49,481 bases of DNA from Oscillospiraceae bacterium (GTDB lineage: Bacteria; Bacillota; Clostridia; Oscillospirales; Ruminococcaceae). Each line of letters opens with the position of its first letter. Positions within the stretch are counted from its first letter, which is position 1. A program made the translations under genes and the position numbers. The stretch lies in assembly GCA_022770625.1 (NCBI GenBank), contig JALEHK010000067.1, positions 1-49,481 on the forward strand, given 5' to 3'. A model generated the notes under the pieces. It made no database searches. It was not told the origin of the DNA and saw only the letters and a program-made list of their open reading frames with translations. Of this stretch, positions 42,199 through 49,481 are shown piece by piece.

Positions 42199-44037
42199 AT
42201 GTGCGGAATCGTAGGATTCAGCGGAAGAAGACAGGCGGCTCCCATTCTGCTTGACGGACTGGCAAAGCTGGAATACAGAGGCTATGACTCGGCGGGACTC
42301 GCTGTCCGCGACGGAGAGAACAAGCCGGTCGTCGTCAAGGCCAAGGGGCGGCTGAAAGCACTCTTTGAAAAGACCGACGGCGGACGGACGCTGACCGGTA
42401 CCTGCGGCATCGGCCATACCCGCTGGGCGACCCACGGAGAACCTTCCGAAGTAAACGCCCATCCTCATATCAGCGACGATCTCGCGGTGGTCGCCGTTCA
42501 TAACGGCATCATCGAAAACTATCAGGAGCTGAAGGAAAAACTGGTCAAAAACGGATACAGCTTCTACTCCCAGACCGATACCGAGGTCGCGGTCAAGCTG
42601 ATCGATTATTACTATAAGAAATATAACGCAGGCCCGGTCGATGCGCTCGCCCGCGCGATGGTGCGGATTCGCGGAAGCTACGCCCTTGCCGTCATGTTCG
42701 AGTCGGCGCCGGAAGAGATTTACGCTGCCCGTAAGGACTCCCCGATGATTATCGGCGTTTCCGACGGCGAGACCTATCTTGCTTCCGACGTTCCCGCGAT
42801 CCTGAAATATACCCGGAGCGTCTATTATATCGGCAATCTTGAGATCGCCCGGCTCGGAAAAGGCGATGTCACTTTTTACAACATCGACCGCGAAGAGATC
42901 GAAAAAGAGCCGGTCGAGATCAAGTGGGACGCAGAAGCGGCTGAAAAGGGCGGCTTTGAGCACTTTATGATGAAGGAAATTCATGAACAGCCCCGCGCCG
43001 TTCAGGACACCATCAACTCGGCGGTCAAGGACGGCGTGATCGATCTTTCCGCGGCAGGACTGACCGACGACGATCTGAAGGGCTTTTCTGAGATCCATAT
43101 CGTTGCCTGCGGAAGTGCGTACCATGTCGGCGTTGCGACCCAGTATGTCATGGAGGATCTCGCACGGATCCCCGTCCGGGTCGATCTGGCTAGTGAATTC
43201 CGCTACCGTCGGCCGCTGTTGGACAAAAACGCTCTCGTTATCATCATCTCCCAGTCGGGTGAAACGGCCGACTCGCTTGCGGCACTTCGTGAAGCGAAGG
43301 GAAGAGGAATCCGCACCCTCGGAATCGTCAACGTCGTCGGTTCGTCGATCGCCCGTGAAGCGGACAGCGTTTTCTATACCCTCGCAGGCCCCGAGATCGC
43401 CGTTGCGACCACCAAGGCTTACTCGACCCAGCTGATCGCCGGGTATCTCCTTTCGATCCAGATGGCAAAAGCGCGCGGAGAGATCGATGAAGAGAAATAC
43501 GCTTCGCTGATTGCCGAACTCCAGACCCTCCCCGAAAAGATCAAACGGGTACTGGACGATAAGGAACGGATCCAGTGGTTCGCGGCGAAATTCGCAAGCG
43601 CCCGCGACATCTTCTTTATCGGGCGCGGACTGGACTACGCGATCAGCCTTGAGGGAAGCCTCAAGATGAAGGAAATCAGCTATATCCACTCGGAAGCCTA
43701 CGCGGCGGGCGAACTCAAGCACGGTACGATCAGCCTGATCGAGAACGGAACGCTCGTGATCGGCGTACTGACGCAGGAAGAGCTGTACGAAAAGATGATC
43801 AGCAACATGGTCGAAGTCGGCTCCCGCGGTGCGTATCTGATGGGGCTGACCAACTACGGCAACTACTCGATCGAAGACACCGCCGACTTTACCGTTTATA
43901 TTCCCAAGACAGATAAGCACTTCACGACCAGCCTTGCGGTCGTTCCGCTTCAGCTGATGGGCTATTACGTTTCGGTCGCGAGAGGTCTTGACGTGGATAA
44001 GCCGAGAAACCTTGCAAAGAGCGTAACGGTCGAGTAA
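42199..44037 (+). CDS. glmS: Glutamine--fructose-6-phosphate aminotransferase
   Basis: Makes glucosamine 6-phosphate from fructose 6-phosphate and glutamine, the first committed step of wall aminosugars. 612 aa: an N-terminal Ntn glutaminase (nucleophile Cys2 in MCGIVGF, GHTRWATHG, HNGIIENY) and two SIS domains (CGSAYHVG, SQSGETADS, GRGLDYAISLEGSLKMKE, EAYAAGELKHG), ending in NLAKSVTVE. AGAAAGAAGG precedes the ATG. The 36-nt space after glmM is too short for a glmS ribozyme. Confidence 0.98.
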   Translation: MCGIVGFSGRRQAAPILLDGLAKLEYRGYDSAGLAVRDGENKPVVVKAKGRLKALFEKTDGGRTLTGTCGIGHTRWATHGEPSEVNAHPHISDDLAVVAVHNGIIENYQELKEKLVKNGYSFYSQTDTEVAVKLIDYYYKKYNAGPVDALARAMVRIRGSYALAVMFESAPEEIYAARKDSPMIIGVSDGETYLASDVPAILKYTRSVYYIGNLEIARLGKGDVTFYNIDREEIEKEPVEIKWDAEAAEKGGFEHFMMKEIHEQPRAVQDTINSAVKDGVIDLSAAGLTDDDLKGFSEIHIVACGSAYHVGVATQYVMEDLARIPVRVDLASEFRYRRPLLDKNALVIIISQSGETADSLAALREAKGRGIRTLGIVNVVGSSIAREADSVFYTLAGPEIAVATTKAYSTQLIAGYLLSIQMAKARGEIDEEKYASLIAELQTLPEKIKRVLDDKERIQWFAAKFASARDIFFIGRGLDYAISLEGSLKMKEISYIHSEAYAAGELKHGTISLIENGTLVIGVLTQEELYEKMISNMVEVGSRGAYLMGLTNYGNYSIEDTADFTVYIPKTDKHFTTSLAVVPLQLMGYYVSVARGLDVDKPRNLAKSVTVE

Positions 44038-44092
44038 TCTCCACTGGTGGAGTGATTCTGCTCTGTTGAAATTGTCATCATACAAAAATGAA

Positions 44093-44143
44093 AGATCCCG
44101 CTCTGTCTCCTTCTTAAAAAGACAGAGCGGGATCCGTTTCTTT
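44093..44143 (+). terminator. Intrinsic terminator after glmS
   Basis: GATCCCGCTCTGTC and GACAGAGCGGGATC form a perfect 14-bp stem followed by a T-rich tract. Confidence 0.9.
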
Positions 44144-44203
44144 CAGAAACTTTTCCTTCAGAAACTTTTTTTTGCAAAAACTTCTCTTGCAGAAAACCTT
44201 TCG
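44141..44203 (+). repeat. 15-bp tandem repeat, about 4 units
   Basis: Imperfect 15-bp units of type CAGAAACTTTTCCTT, drifting toward GCAGAAAACCTTTCG. The reverse complement is related to the array at 29260-29304. It lies between two terminators. Confidence 0.5.
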
Positions 44204-44206
44204 CCC

Positions 44207-44253
44207 AAAAAACACCGGCATCCTGCTCAGACAGAATGCCGGTGTTTTTTTAC
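44207..44253. terminator. Intrinsic terminator of cstA
   Basis: AACACCGGCATCCTG pairs with CAGAATGCCGGTGTT, with A-rich and T-rich sides; it terminates leftward cstA transcription and backs up glmS. Confidence 0.85.
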
Positions 44254-44259
44254 GGATGA

Positions 44260-45966
44260 TTATTTTGCGGGAACCGCTTCCGTGTTTTTCTTGGAAGCGG
44301 CATAGGCCTTGACCGAGCTTACGACGATCGTAAGACCCAGCGCGATCAGAGCGACTGCGATAATGACCTGAAGGCCTTCGACAAGGAAGGTAGCGCTTCC
44401 GGCCTGAATGGCTTTGATCAGCGCGATCAGCCGTTCAACAAGCGCCGTAAAGGTGACGCAGAGCATGATGATGAGGGGCGGGAAGAGCATCCGGTTCTTT
44501 CTTCCGGTGACTTTCATGAATACGCACAGGGTAACGAGAACGAGTGCCGAGAGCAATTGGTTAGCGGAACCGAACAGCGGCCAGATGTTTGCATAGCCGA
44601 TCTTTGTGAGGACAAAGCCGCACAGAAGGGTAACGGCGGTCGCAAAGTAGACGTTGCACAGGACTTTTCTCCAGACAGGAGCGTTTTTCATATCGTCTTC
44701 CGAGAACAGCTCCTGAAAGCTCATACGGCCGATTCTCGCAACGGCGTCCAGACTGGTCAGCGCCAGAGCGGAAACGCACATCGTCATAAAGGTCTGCGCG
44801 ATCGAAACCGGAACACCGAACATCTCAAAGAATCCGGCGACACCGGAGGAGAAGATCTGGAAGGGGGTGCCGGAAGCGGGGGTACCGTCGGCAGCCGCAG
44901 CAGCGCCTGCAACGCAGAGCGCCAGAACCGCCAGAAGGCTTTCCAGAACCATTGCGCCGTATCCGACCTTCAGCATATCCTTTTCGTTGCTGATCGTCTT
45001 GGAAGAGGTGCCGCTCGAAACGAGGCTGTGGAAGCCGGAGACCGCGCCGCAGGCAACCGTGACGAAGAGGATGGGGAAGAGGTCGCCCAGCTTCTCGTTA
45101 TGGAAACCGGTGAAAACGGGAAGATTCATGGAAGGGTGCGCGACCAGAAGACCGATCGCCGCGCCTGCGATCATGCCGATGAACATAAAGGTGGTCATCG
45201 AATCGCGGGGCTGTTTCAGCAGCCAGATCGGGAGAACGGCCGCGAAGAAGATGTAAGCGAAGGTGATGTAGATCCAGGTGTTTTTACCGGCGGTAATCGG
45301 GAGATTCATGCCGACAACAAACGAGAGGATGGTGAAAACCAGTCCAAGAACCGTTTCTTTCCAGCCGGAGAGATGGAGCTTCTTCTGGATCAGACCGAAA
45401 ATAATGGCGAATACGATAAACATAACCGAGACGCTGCCTGCGGCCGCGTTGGTCGCAGCGGCGGGGGCGAGGGAGGTAACACCGTCGGTAACGGTATAGG
45501 CGTTGAAGGTGCCGGCGACCATATCCGCGAAAGCGGCGATGACCAGCAGGGTAAACAGCCAGCAGAAGAGCAGGAAGATCTTCCGTCCGAATTTACCGAT
45601 GTATTTTTCGATCAGCAGACCCATCGACTTGCCTTCGTTCTTGACCGAAGCATAGAGAGCACCGAAATCGGTGACTGCGCCGAAGAAGATGCCGCCGATC
45701 AGAACCCAGAGCAGAACCGGCAGCCAGCCGAAAACGGCGGCCTGGATCGCACCGGTGACAGGGCCTGCGCCTGCGATCGAACTGAACTGGTTGTTGAAAA
45801 CCGTCCAGCCGTTGGTCGGTACATAGTCTTTGCCGTCCTCATGGGTCACGGCAGGGGTTTTCGCGGTGGGATCGATGCCCCATGTCTTGGCGATCCAGCG
45901 TCCGTACAGGGCGTAGGCGAGGATCAGGCAGACAGCCGCGATCAGAACAATAACGAGTGTGTTCAT
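44260..45966 (-). CDS. cstA: CstA-family carbon starvation transporter
   Basis: A 568-aa membrane protein with about 15-16 helices and CstA landmarks: YALYGRWIAKTWGIDP, NGWTVFNNQFSSIAGAGPVTGAIQAAVFGW, FVTVACGAVSGFHSLVSSGTSSKTI, LTSLDAVARIGR and the LFGSANQLLSALVL motif. Characterised relatives take up peptides or pyruvate. ATG 45966 has AGGAGG 8 nt upstream. The mRNA carries a T-box leader, so expression rises when a particular tRNA is uncharged. This argues for an amino-acid or peptide supply role here. Confidence 0.93.
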   Translation of the reverse strand: MNTLVIVLIAAVCLILAYALYGRWIAKTWGIDPTAKTPAVTHEDGKDYVPTNGWTVFNNQFSSIAGAGPVTGAIQAAVFGWLPVLLWVLIGGIFFGAVTDFGALYASVKNEGKSMGLLIEKYIGKFGRKIFLLFCWLFTLLVIAAFADMVAGTFNAYTVTDGVTSLAPAAATNAAAGSVSVMFIVFAIIFGLIQKKLHLSGWKETVLGLVFTILSFVVGMNLPITAGKNTWIYITFAYIFFAAVLPIWLLKQPRDSMTTFMFIGMIAGAAIGLLVAHPSMNLPVFTGFHNEKLGDLFPILFVTVACGAVSGFHSLVSSGTSSKTISNEKDMLKVGYGAMVLESLLAVLALCVAGAAAAADGTPASGTPFQIFSSGVAGFFEMFGVPVSIAQTFMTMCVSALALTSLDAVARIGRMSFQELFSEDDMKNAPVWRKVLCNVYFATAVTLLCGFVLTKIGYANIWPLFGSANQLLSALVLVTLCVFMKVTGRKNRMLFPPLIIMLCVTFTALVERLIALIKAIQAGSATFLVEGLQVIIAVALIALGLTIVVSSVKAYAASKKNTEAVPAK

Positions 45967-46019
45967 GATGCTTTCCTCCTGGAATTTTCTTGACGCGGCA
46001 TACAAATGCTCCGATCAGA

Positions 46020-46316
46020 GACGAAAAAAGCCTTCGTCTCCCTTTCCGCAAAAATACGGAAAAACGAAGACGAAGGCGAAACTCCGCGGTACCACTTCGA
46101 TTGCCTGCTCCATCGCAGACCCCTTATCCGCAGCAAAAACTGCGCTGTCCGTTAACGGGGAAGAACCGGCCGCGGCTACTAAAACAAAGTTGTTCACCGG
46201 TGGCTGCTCGCAGGGGAGGGCGAACGGATCCGCTGCCGCCTTTCCATCACCGGCGGCTCGCTGCAAACGGATGATTCCGGACGTCATGTCCTGGTCGATG
46301 CATTTGTATGTCGTTG
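46020..46316 (-). promoter_or_regulatory. T-box riboswitch leader of cstA
   Basis: On the minus strand the canonical antiterminator T-box AAGTGGTACCGCGG lies at 46097-46084, followed by an intrinsic terminator (46077-46024, stem of GCCTTCGTC with GACGAAGGC, then TTTTTT). Upstream are a stem I region with GCGAGCCGCCGGTGATGG and a stem III block with TAGTAGCCGCGGCCGG. Folding by eye puts the specifier just after GCGGATCCG, where UUC (Phe) is my tentative reading. This element fills most of the 46006-46519 gap. Confidence 0.9.
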
Positions 46317-46322
46317 AGTATG

Positions 46323-46351
46323 ATTGTAGTACAACTTTCTCTGCCTGTCAA
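46323..46351 (-). promoter_or_regulatory. Promoter of the T-box/cstA transcript
   Basis: Minus-strand TTGACA and TACAAT with a 17-bp spacer. Confidence 0.85.
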
Positions 46352-46461
46352 CGACCAATTCAAAAAAAGTTCAGAATTTATAAAAGTTTGTGCATCCCGA
46401 ATGAACAATAAACCGGATTCGCAAAGATTTTGTCGATTTTACAAATCTCCTGCAGTGAGAA

Positions 46462-46503
46462 AAAGAAAAGCTCCGCTTTTCCTTTTTGAGGAGAAGCGGA
46501 GCC
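46462..46503 (-). terminator. Intrinsic terminator of the copper operon
   Basis: GCTCCGCTTCTCC-type stem (46490-46502 with 46470-46482), followed on the minus strand by TTTTCTTTTTC. Confidence 0.85.
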
Positions 46504-46519
46504 GTAGATAAATGTCCTT

Positions 46520-46792
46520 TTACCGGGTCATTTTATCCAGACAGTCGATCAGTTCACTGATCTTTGTCTCGATCTCGTCCGGATCGCCTTTTTCCATCGC
46601 CTCCCGGACGCAGCAGGCGGTATGTCCCTTGAGTACCTCGCGGTTGGCCTTGCGGATCAGCGACTGAGCGGCCAGAAGCTGAGTCGAAATATCGATACAG
46701 TACCGGTCGTCCTCGATCATCCGCATCACCGCGTCCAGCTGGCCGCGGGCGTTCGCGACCAGGCGGGCGACCTTTTTGTGATCGGCTTTCAT
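46520..46792 (-). CDS. csoR: CsoR-family copper-sensing repressor
   Basis: A 90-aa all-helical repressor that releases DNA when Cu(I) binds. Candidate ligands are the Cys in RYCIDIST and the H and C in GHTACCV, the C-H-C set of copper CsoR proteins. Its ATG overlaps the copA stop (ATGA), so it is translated with copA. Last gene of the operon, probably binding the operator upstream of copA. Confidence 0.92.
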   Translation of the reverse strand: MKADHKKVARLVANARGQLDAVMRMIEDDRYCIDISTQLLAAQSLIRKANREVLKGHTACCVREAMEKGDPDEIETKISELIDCLDKMTR

Positions 46793-46998
46793 CCGTCGAT
46801 ACCGGTTACTTCATATCCGGCATCAACAACGGCTTGGGTAAGGACATCGTTCGAGACCTCATGGCTCAGCTCTGCGTTTGCAAGCCCCGCTTCGAGATCA
46901 ACGACAGCCGTTACGCCGTCGATGGCGTTCAGCGCTTTTTCGACGTGAGCCTTGCAGTGGGCGCACATCATGCCTTTAACATGGATTACCTTTTTCAT
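46789..46998 (-). CDS. copZ: CopZ-like copper chaperone encoded in frame within the 3' end of copA
   Basis: The last 69 codons of copA begin with ATG (46998) preceded by AAGGAGG and a 10-nt spacer, as good a ribosome site as any in the window. The product MKKVIHVKGMMCAHC...VTGIDG would be exactly the size of a stand-alone CopZ chaperone, which ferries Cu(I) to CopA and CsoR. I infer that it is made both as a CopA tail and as a free protein. It could also be a simple gene fusion whose internal site is a relic. Confidence 0.5.
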   Translation of the reverse strand: MKKVIHVKGMMCAHCKAHVEKALNAIDGVTAVVDLEAGLANAELSHEVSNDVLTQAVVDAGYEVTGIDG

Positions 46999-49395
46999 AG
47001 TGGATTTTCCTCCTTCTTGATGAGCTTCCGGCGAAACGGGTTCGTCCGGAAGGGTGATACGGGTTTCAATGACCGCCGCGTCCTTTTCCTCGGCTTCATC
47101 GAGCGCGCCGGTGTCAGGCGCTTTCCAGAACCGGAGACGAAGGGCGTTGCTGACGACCGATACCGACGAGAAGCTCATTGCCGCCGCGCCGAACATCGGA
47201 TTGAGCTTAATTCCCCAGATGGGGTAGAGCGCGCCCGCTGCGATCGGGATACCGACCGAGTTGTAGCAGAGCGCCCAGAAGAGGTTCTGCTTGATGTTGC
47301 GCAGAACCGACCGGGAGAGTTCGAGAAGCTTTACGACATCCCGAAGGTCGCTCTTGACCAGAACGACGTCCGCCGATTCGATCGCAACATCCGTTCCCGC
47401 GCCGATCGCGATGCCGACGTCTGAGCGCGCGAGCGCCGGCGCGTCGTTGATGCCGTCGCCGACCATCGCGACCTTTTTCCCTTCCGCCATCAGCTGTGCG
47501 ACATGGGATTCCTTATCCTGCGGAAGGACTTCGGCGATGACTTTATCAAGCCCCAGCTGCCGTCCGATTGCTTCGGCGGTGCGCCGGTTGTCTCCGGTCA
47601 GCATGATGACCTGTACGCCCCGTTTCTGGAGAGCGTGAATCGCGGAAGCGCTGGTTGGGCGAACCCGGTCGGCAACCGCTGTGACGCCCAGAAGAGTCTG
47701 CCCCTTGGCAAAGAAGAGGGGGGTCTTTCCTTCGCCCGCGAGCCGTTCCGATTCTTCTAAGGCGCTTCCGAGCGCGATGTCGTTTTCCTTCATAAACGCC
47801 GCGTTGCCGCCGAGAACGGTCTCTCCGCCGATCACGCCGCGGATCCCTCTCCCGGGAATGGTTTCAAATCCCGATACCGGCAAAAGGGTCAGCCCTCGTT
47901 TTTCCGCTTCAGCGATCAACGCCAGCCCAAGCGGATGCTCCGACGGCTTTTCGAGCGATGCGGCGAGCGTTAGAAGTTCATTGGAAGCGGTATCTCCGGC
48001 GGCGACGAGGTCGGTGACAGCCGGCTTTCCTTCGGTGATGGTACCGGTTTTGTCCAGAACGACAGTGTTGATATGATGGGAGGTCTCGAGCGCCTCTGCC
48101 GACTTGATGAGGATGCCGTTTTTCGCGCCGACGCCGGTTCCGACCATGATCGAAGTCGGGGTCGCAAGCCCGAGTGCACAGGGGCAGGAGATGACGAGAA
48201 CCGAAATCGCGGCGTTAAGCGCGGCGGGGATTCCCTGACCGGCGAGCATCCAGATGATGAACGCGATAACCGCGATCGAGATAACCGCCGGGACAAAGAT
48301 CCCGCTGATCTTGTCGGCCATACGCGCGATCGGCGCCTTAGTCGAAGCGGCCTCTTCCATAAGCCGGATGATCTGTGAGAGGGTGGTGTCCTCGCCGACT
48401 TCGGTTGCCTCAAAAACGAGGTAGCCGGTCTTGAGGACGGTCGCGCCGGTGACTGTATCGCCCGGCTTTTTGGAGACCGGCATACTTTCTCCGGTCAGCG
48501 CGGATTCGTCCACGCTTCCGCCGCCTTCAACGAGCTTTCCGTCGACCGGGATCGTTCCGCCTGCCTTGACGGCGATCAGGTCGCCGCGGGAAAGATCGGC
48601 GGTATCGACCGTGATTTCAACACCGTCCCGTAAAACGGTCGCGGTCGTCGGCCGAAGCGCGACCAGCGCCCCGATCGCATCCGAGGTCTTGGCTTTGGCA
48701 CGGGCTTCGAGGAACTTTCCGAGACTAATCAGCGTCAGGATCATGCCCGCCGATTCAAAGTAGAGATCCATCGCGATCATATGTCCCATCTTGAACATCC
48801 CATCGCTGATGGCGTAGCCCAGCCGGAAGAGCTGAACCGAACCGTAGACGGTCGCGGCGGAAGAGCCGAGCGCGATCAGCGAGTCCATATTGGGCGCGCC
48901 CTTAAACAGACGGGAGAAGCCGTTGGTGAAATAATGGAAGTTGAGATAGAGGATCGGAAGCAGCAGGAAGAACTGCGTCAGCGCCAGCGTGAACAGGTTC
49001 CTGTCTCCGTGGAAGAAGGAGGGAAGCGGCCAGTGGAACATATGCCCCATGCAGATATAAAAGAGAAGGACGGTAAAAACGCCCGACGCGATCAGCTTGT
49101 GCTTCTGGGTGCGGATCTCCTTTTTCTGTCTCGCGGCAGCTTCCGCGGCCGATTCTCCGCCTGACTTTTTCGCAGCGCCGCTCGATGCGACGGTTGCGCC
49201 GTATCCGCTTTTTTCAACGGCGTCGCAGAGCGTTGCGGGGCTGGTTGCTCCCTCATCGTAGGTGACCGAAGCGGAATTGGTCATCAGACTGACCACCGCC
49301 TCCTGGACGCCGGGAACCTTCCCGAGCGCTTTTTCGACATGGGCTGAGCAGGCGGCGCAGCTCATACCGGTTACATTCAGCTTGACTTTTGCCAT
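46789..49395 (-). CDS. copA: Copper-exporting P1B-type ATPase with a C-terminal CopZ-like domain
   Basis: Pumps Cu(I) out of the cell. 868 aa: an N-terminal HMA domain with GMSCAACSAH (Cys13, Cys16), eight membrane helices, the ion-binding CPCALGLATP, the phosphorylation loop DKTGTI, GDGINDAPALA in the hinge, and MSFSSVSVVSNALRL in the last helix. After a 40-aa linker comes a second HMA domain (GMMCAHCKAHVEK, last 69 residues). A C-terminal HMA is unusual in bacterial CopA. AAAGGAAG precedes the ATG. Operon copA-csoR. Confidence 0.96.
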   Translation of the reverse strand: MAKVKLNVTGMSCAACSAHVEKALGKVPGVQEAVVSLMTNSASVTYDEGATSPATLCDAVEKSGYGATVASSGAAKKSGGESAAEAAARQKKEIRTQKHKLIASGVFTVLLFYICMGHMFHWPLPSFFHGDRNLFTLALTQFFLLLPILYLNFHYFTNGFSRLFKGAPNMDSLIALGSSAATVYGSVQLFRLGYAISDGMFKMGHMIAMDLYFESAGMILTLISLGKFLEARAKAKTSDAIGALVALRPTTATVLRDGVEITVDTADLSRGDLIAVKAGGTIPVDGKLVEGGGSVDESALTGESMPVSKKPGDTVTGATVLKTGYLVFEATEVGEDTTLSQIIRLMEEAASTKAPIARMADKISGIFVPAVISIAVIAFIIWMLAGQGIPAALNAAISVLVISCPCALGLATPTSIMVGTGVGAKNGILIKSAEALETSHHINTVVLDKTGTITEGKPAVTDLVAAGDTASNELLTLAASLEKPSEHPLGLALIAEAEKRGLTLLPVSGFETIPGRGIRGVIGGETVLGGNAAFMKENDIALGSALEESERLAGEGKTPLFFAKGQTLLGVTAVADRVRPTSASAIHALQKRGVQVIMLTGDNRRTAEAIGRQLGLDKVIAEVLPQDKESHVAQLMAEGKKVAMVGDGINDAPALARSDVGIAIGAGTDVAIESADVVLVKSDLRDVVKLLELSRSVLRNIKQNLFWALCYNSVGIPIAAGALYPIWGIKLNPMFGAAAMSFSSVSVVSNALRLRFWKAPDTGALDEAEEKDAAVIETRITLPDEPVSPEAHQEGGKSTMKKVIHVKGMMCAHCKAHVEKALNAIDGVTAVVDLEAGLANAELSHEVSNDVLTQAVVDAGYEVTGIDG

Positions 49396-49445
49396 AAGTC
49401 GTTCTTCCTTTCTGATTGCCCTGCTGAAACTCCGGGCATATTTCG

Positions 49446-49464
49446 GTTCGGGGGGCCTCCGAAC
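49446..49464 (-). promoter_or_regulatory. Putative CsoR operator upstream of copA
   Basis: GTTCGGGGGGCCTCCGAAC: 6-bp inverted arms around a G/C-rich core, the general layout of CsoR sites, about 50 bp before the copA ATG. The promoter lies at or past the window edge. Confidence 0.5.
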
Positions 49465-49481
49465 GGGCTGATGATATTCCC

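Noticed and set aside
41845-44085. A 746-codon open frame antisense to glmM and glmS
   Set aside because: It lies entirely opposite two well-conserved genes, has no ribosome site and its product matches no family pattern; high GC at third positions keeps this antisense frame open.

Overview
The window reads as chromosomal DNA from a Gram-positive, low-to-mid GC member of the Clostridia. Oscillospirales/Ruminococcaceae-like is my inference from the dnaG-rpoD pair, strong AGGAGG ribosome sites, TTGACA/TATAAT promoters, a T-box leader, LysM and GH25 proteins and an S/E-rich surface linker. No rRNA, tRNA, CRISPR array, integrase or intact insertion sequence was found. Genes are dense, with many clear intrinsic terminators.

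Layout. 1-3.4 kb: dnaG and rpoD behind a hairpin-rich leader. 3.5-8.5 kb: an esterase, dispersed non-coding repeats, a divergent pair of an ApbE-like protein and a flavinylation-type lipoprotein, a cell-wall-binding-repeat protein and a membrane NERD-like protein. 8.6-12.5 kb: a DUF378 protein, an exonuclease-MFS operon and a Cys/Met PLP enzyme. 12.7-14.6 kb: a broken tcdA and a vitamin B6 salvage pair (pdxY-like kinase plus ECF S component). 14.6-15.4 kb: no convincing protein gene, but a promoter-to-terminator unit that may be a non-coding RNA. 15.4-19.1 kb: an MFS carrier and a TetR/MATE divergent pair with twin operators. 19.1-20.0 kb: an AT-rich patch with a small membrane protein, a broken ORF and a HicA-like toxin gene. 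20-23.8 kb: addB without addA, then a MATE gene with an internal deletion.

23.9-27.5 kb is the most interesting part. It holds an orphan FeoB-associated Cys-rich membrane peptide, then a secreted Tp47-like/LysM protein whose signal peptide carries a one-base frameshift in a poly-A tract. Next comes a ferric-reductase-like membrane protein fused through a long S/E-rich linker to a covalent-FMN domain. Four copies of one palindrome, GTTAG-N6-CTAAC, sit at the two promoters, so they look like one regulon. I read this as a candidate iron/redox surface system that passes electrons across the envelope through covalently bound FMN.

27.7-38.1 kb: a membrane-anchored GH25 lysozyme, a MarR-MATE operon, tsaE-tsaB-rpiB-upp, an amidohydrolase with a U32-like Cys-cluster protein, and a self-operated LacI regulator with a PD40 beta-propeller protein. 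38.2-44.0 kb: gltX, then a hexapeptide beta-helix protein with glmM and glmS (aminosugar supply for the wall, with no glmS ribozyme). 44.2-46.3 kb: cstA preceded by a full T-box. 46.5-49.4 kb: a copper operon copA-csoR in which the 3' end of copA contains an in-frame copZ with its own ribosome site.

Several loci are broken or lack a normal start codon (tcdA, a MATE gene, a GNAT remnant, the Tp47-like gene, the apbE-like and marR starts). This could be real gene decay or uncorrected assembly error.
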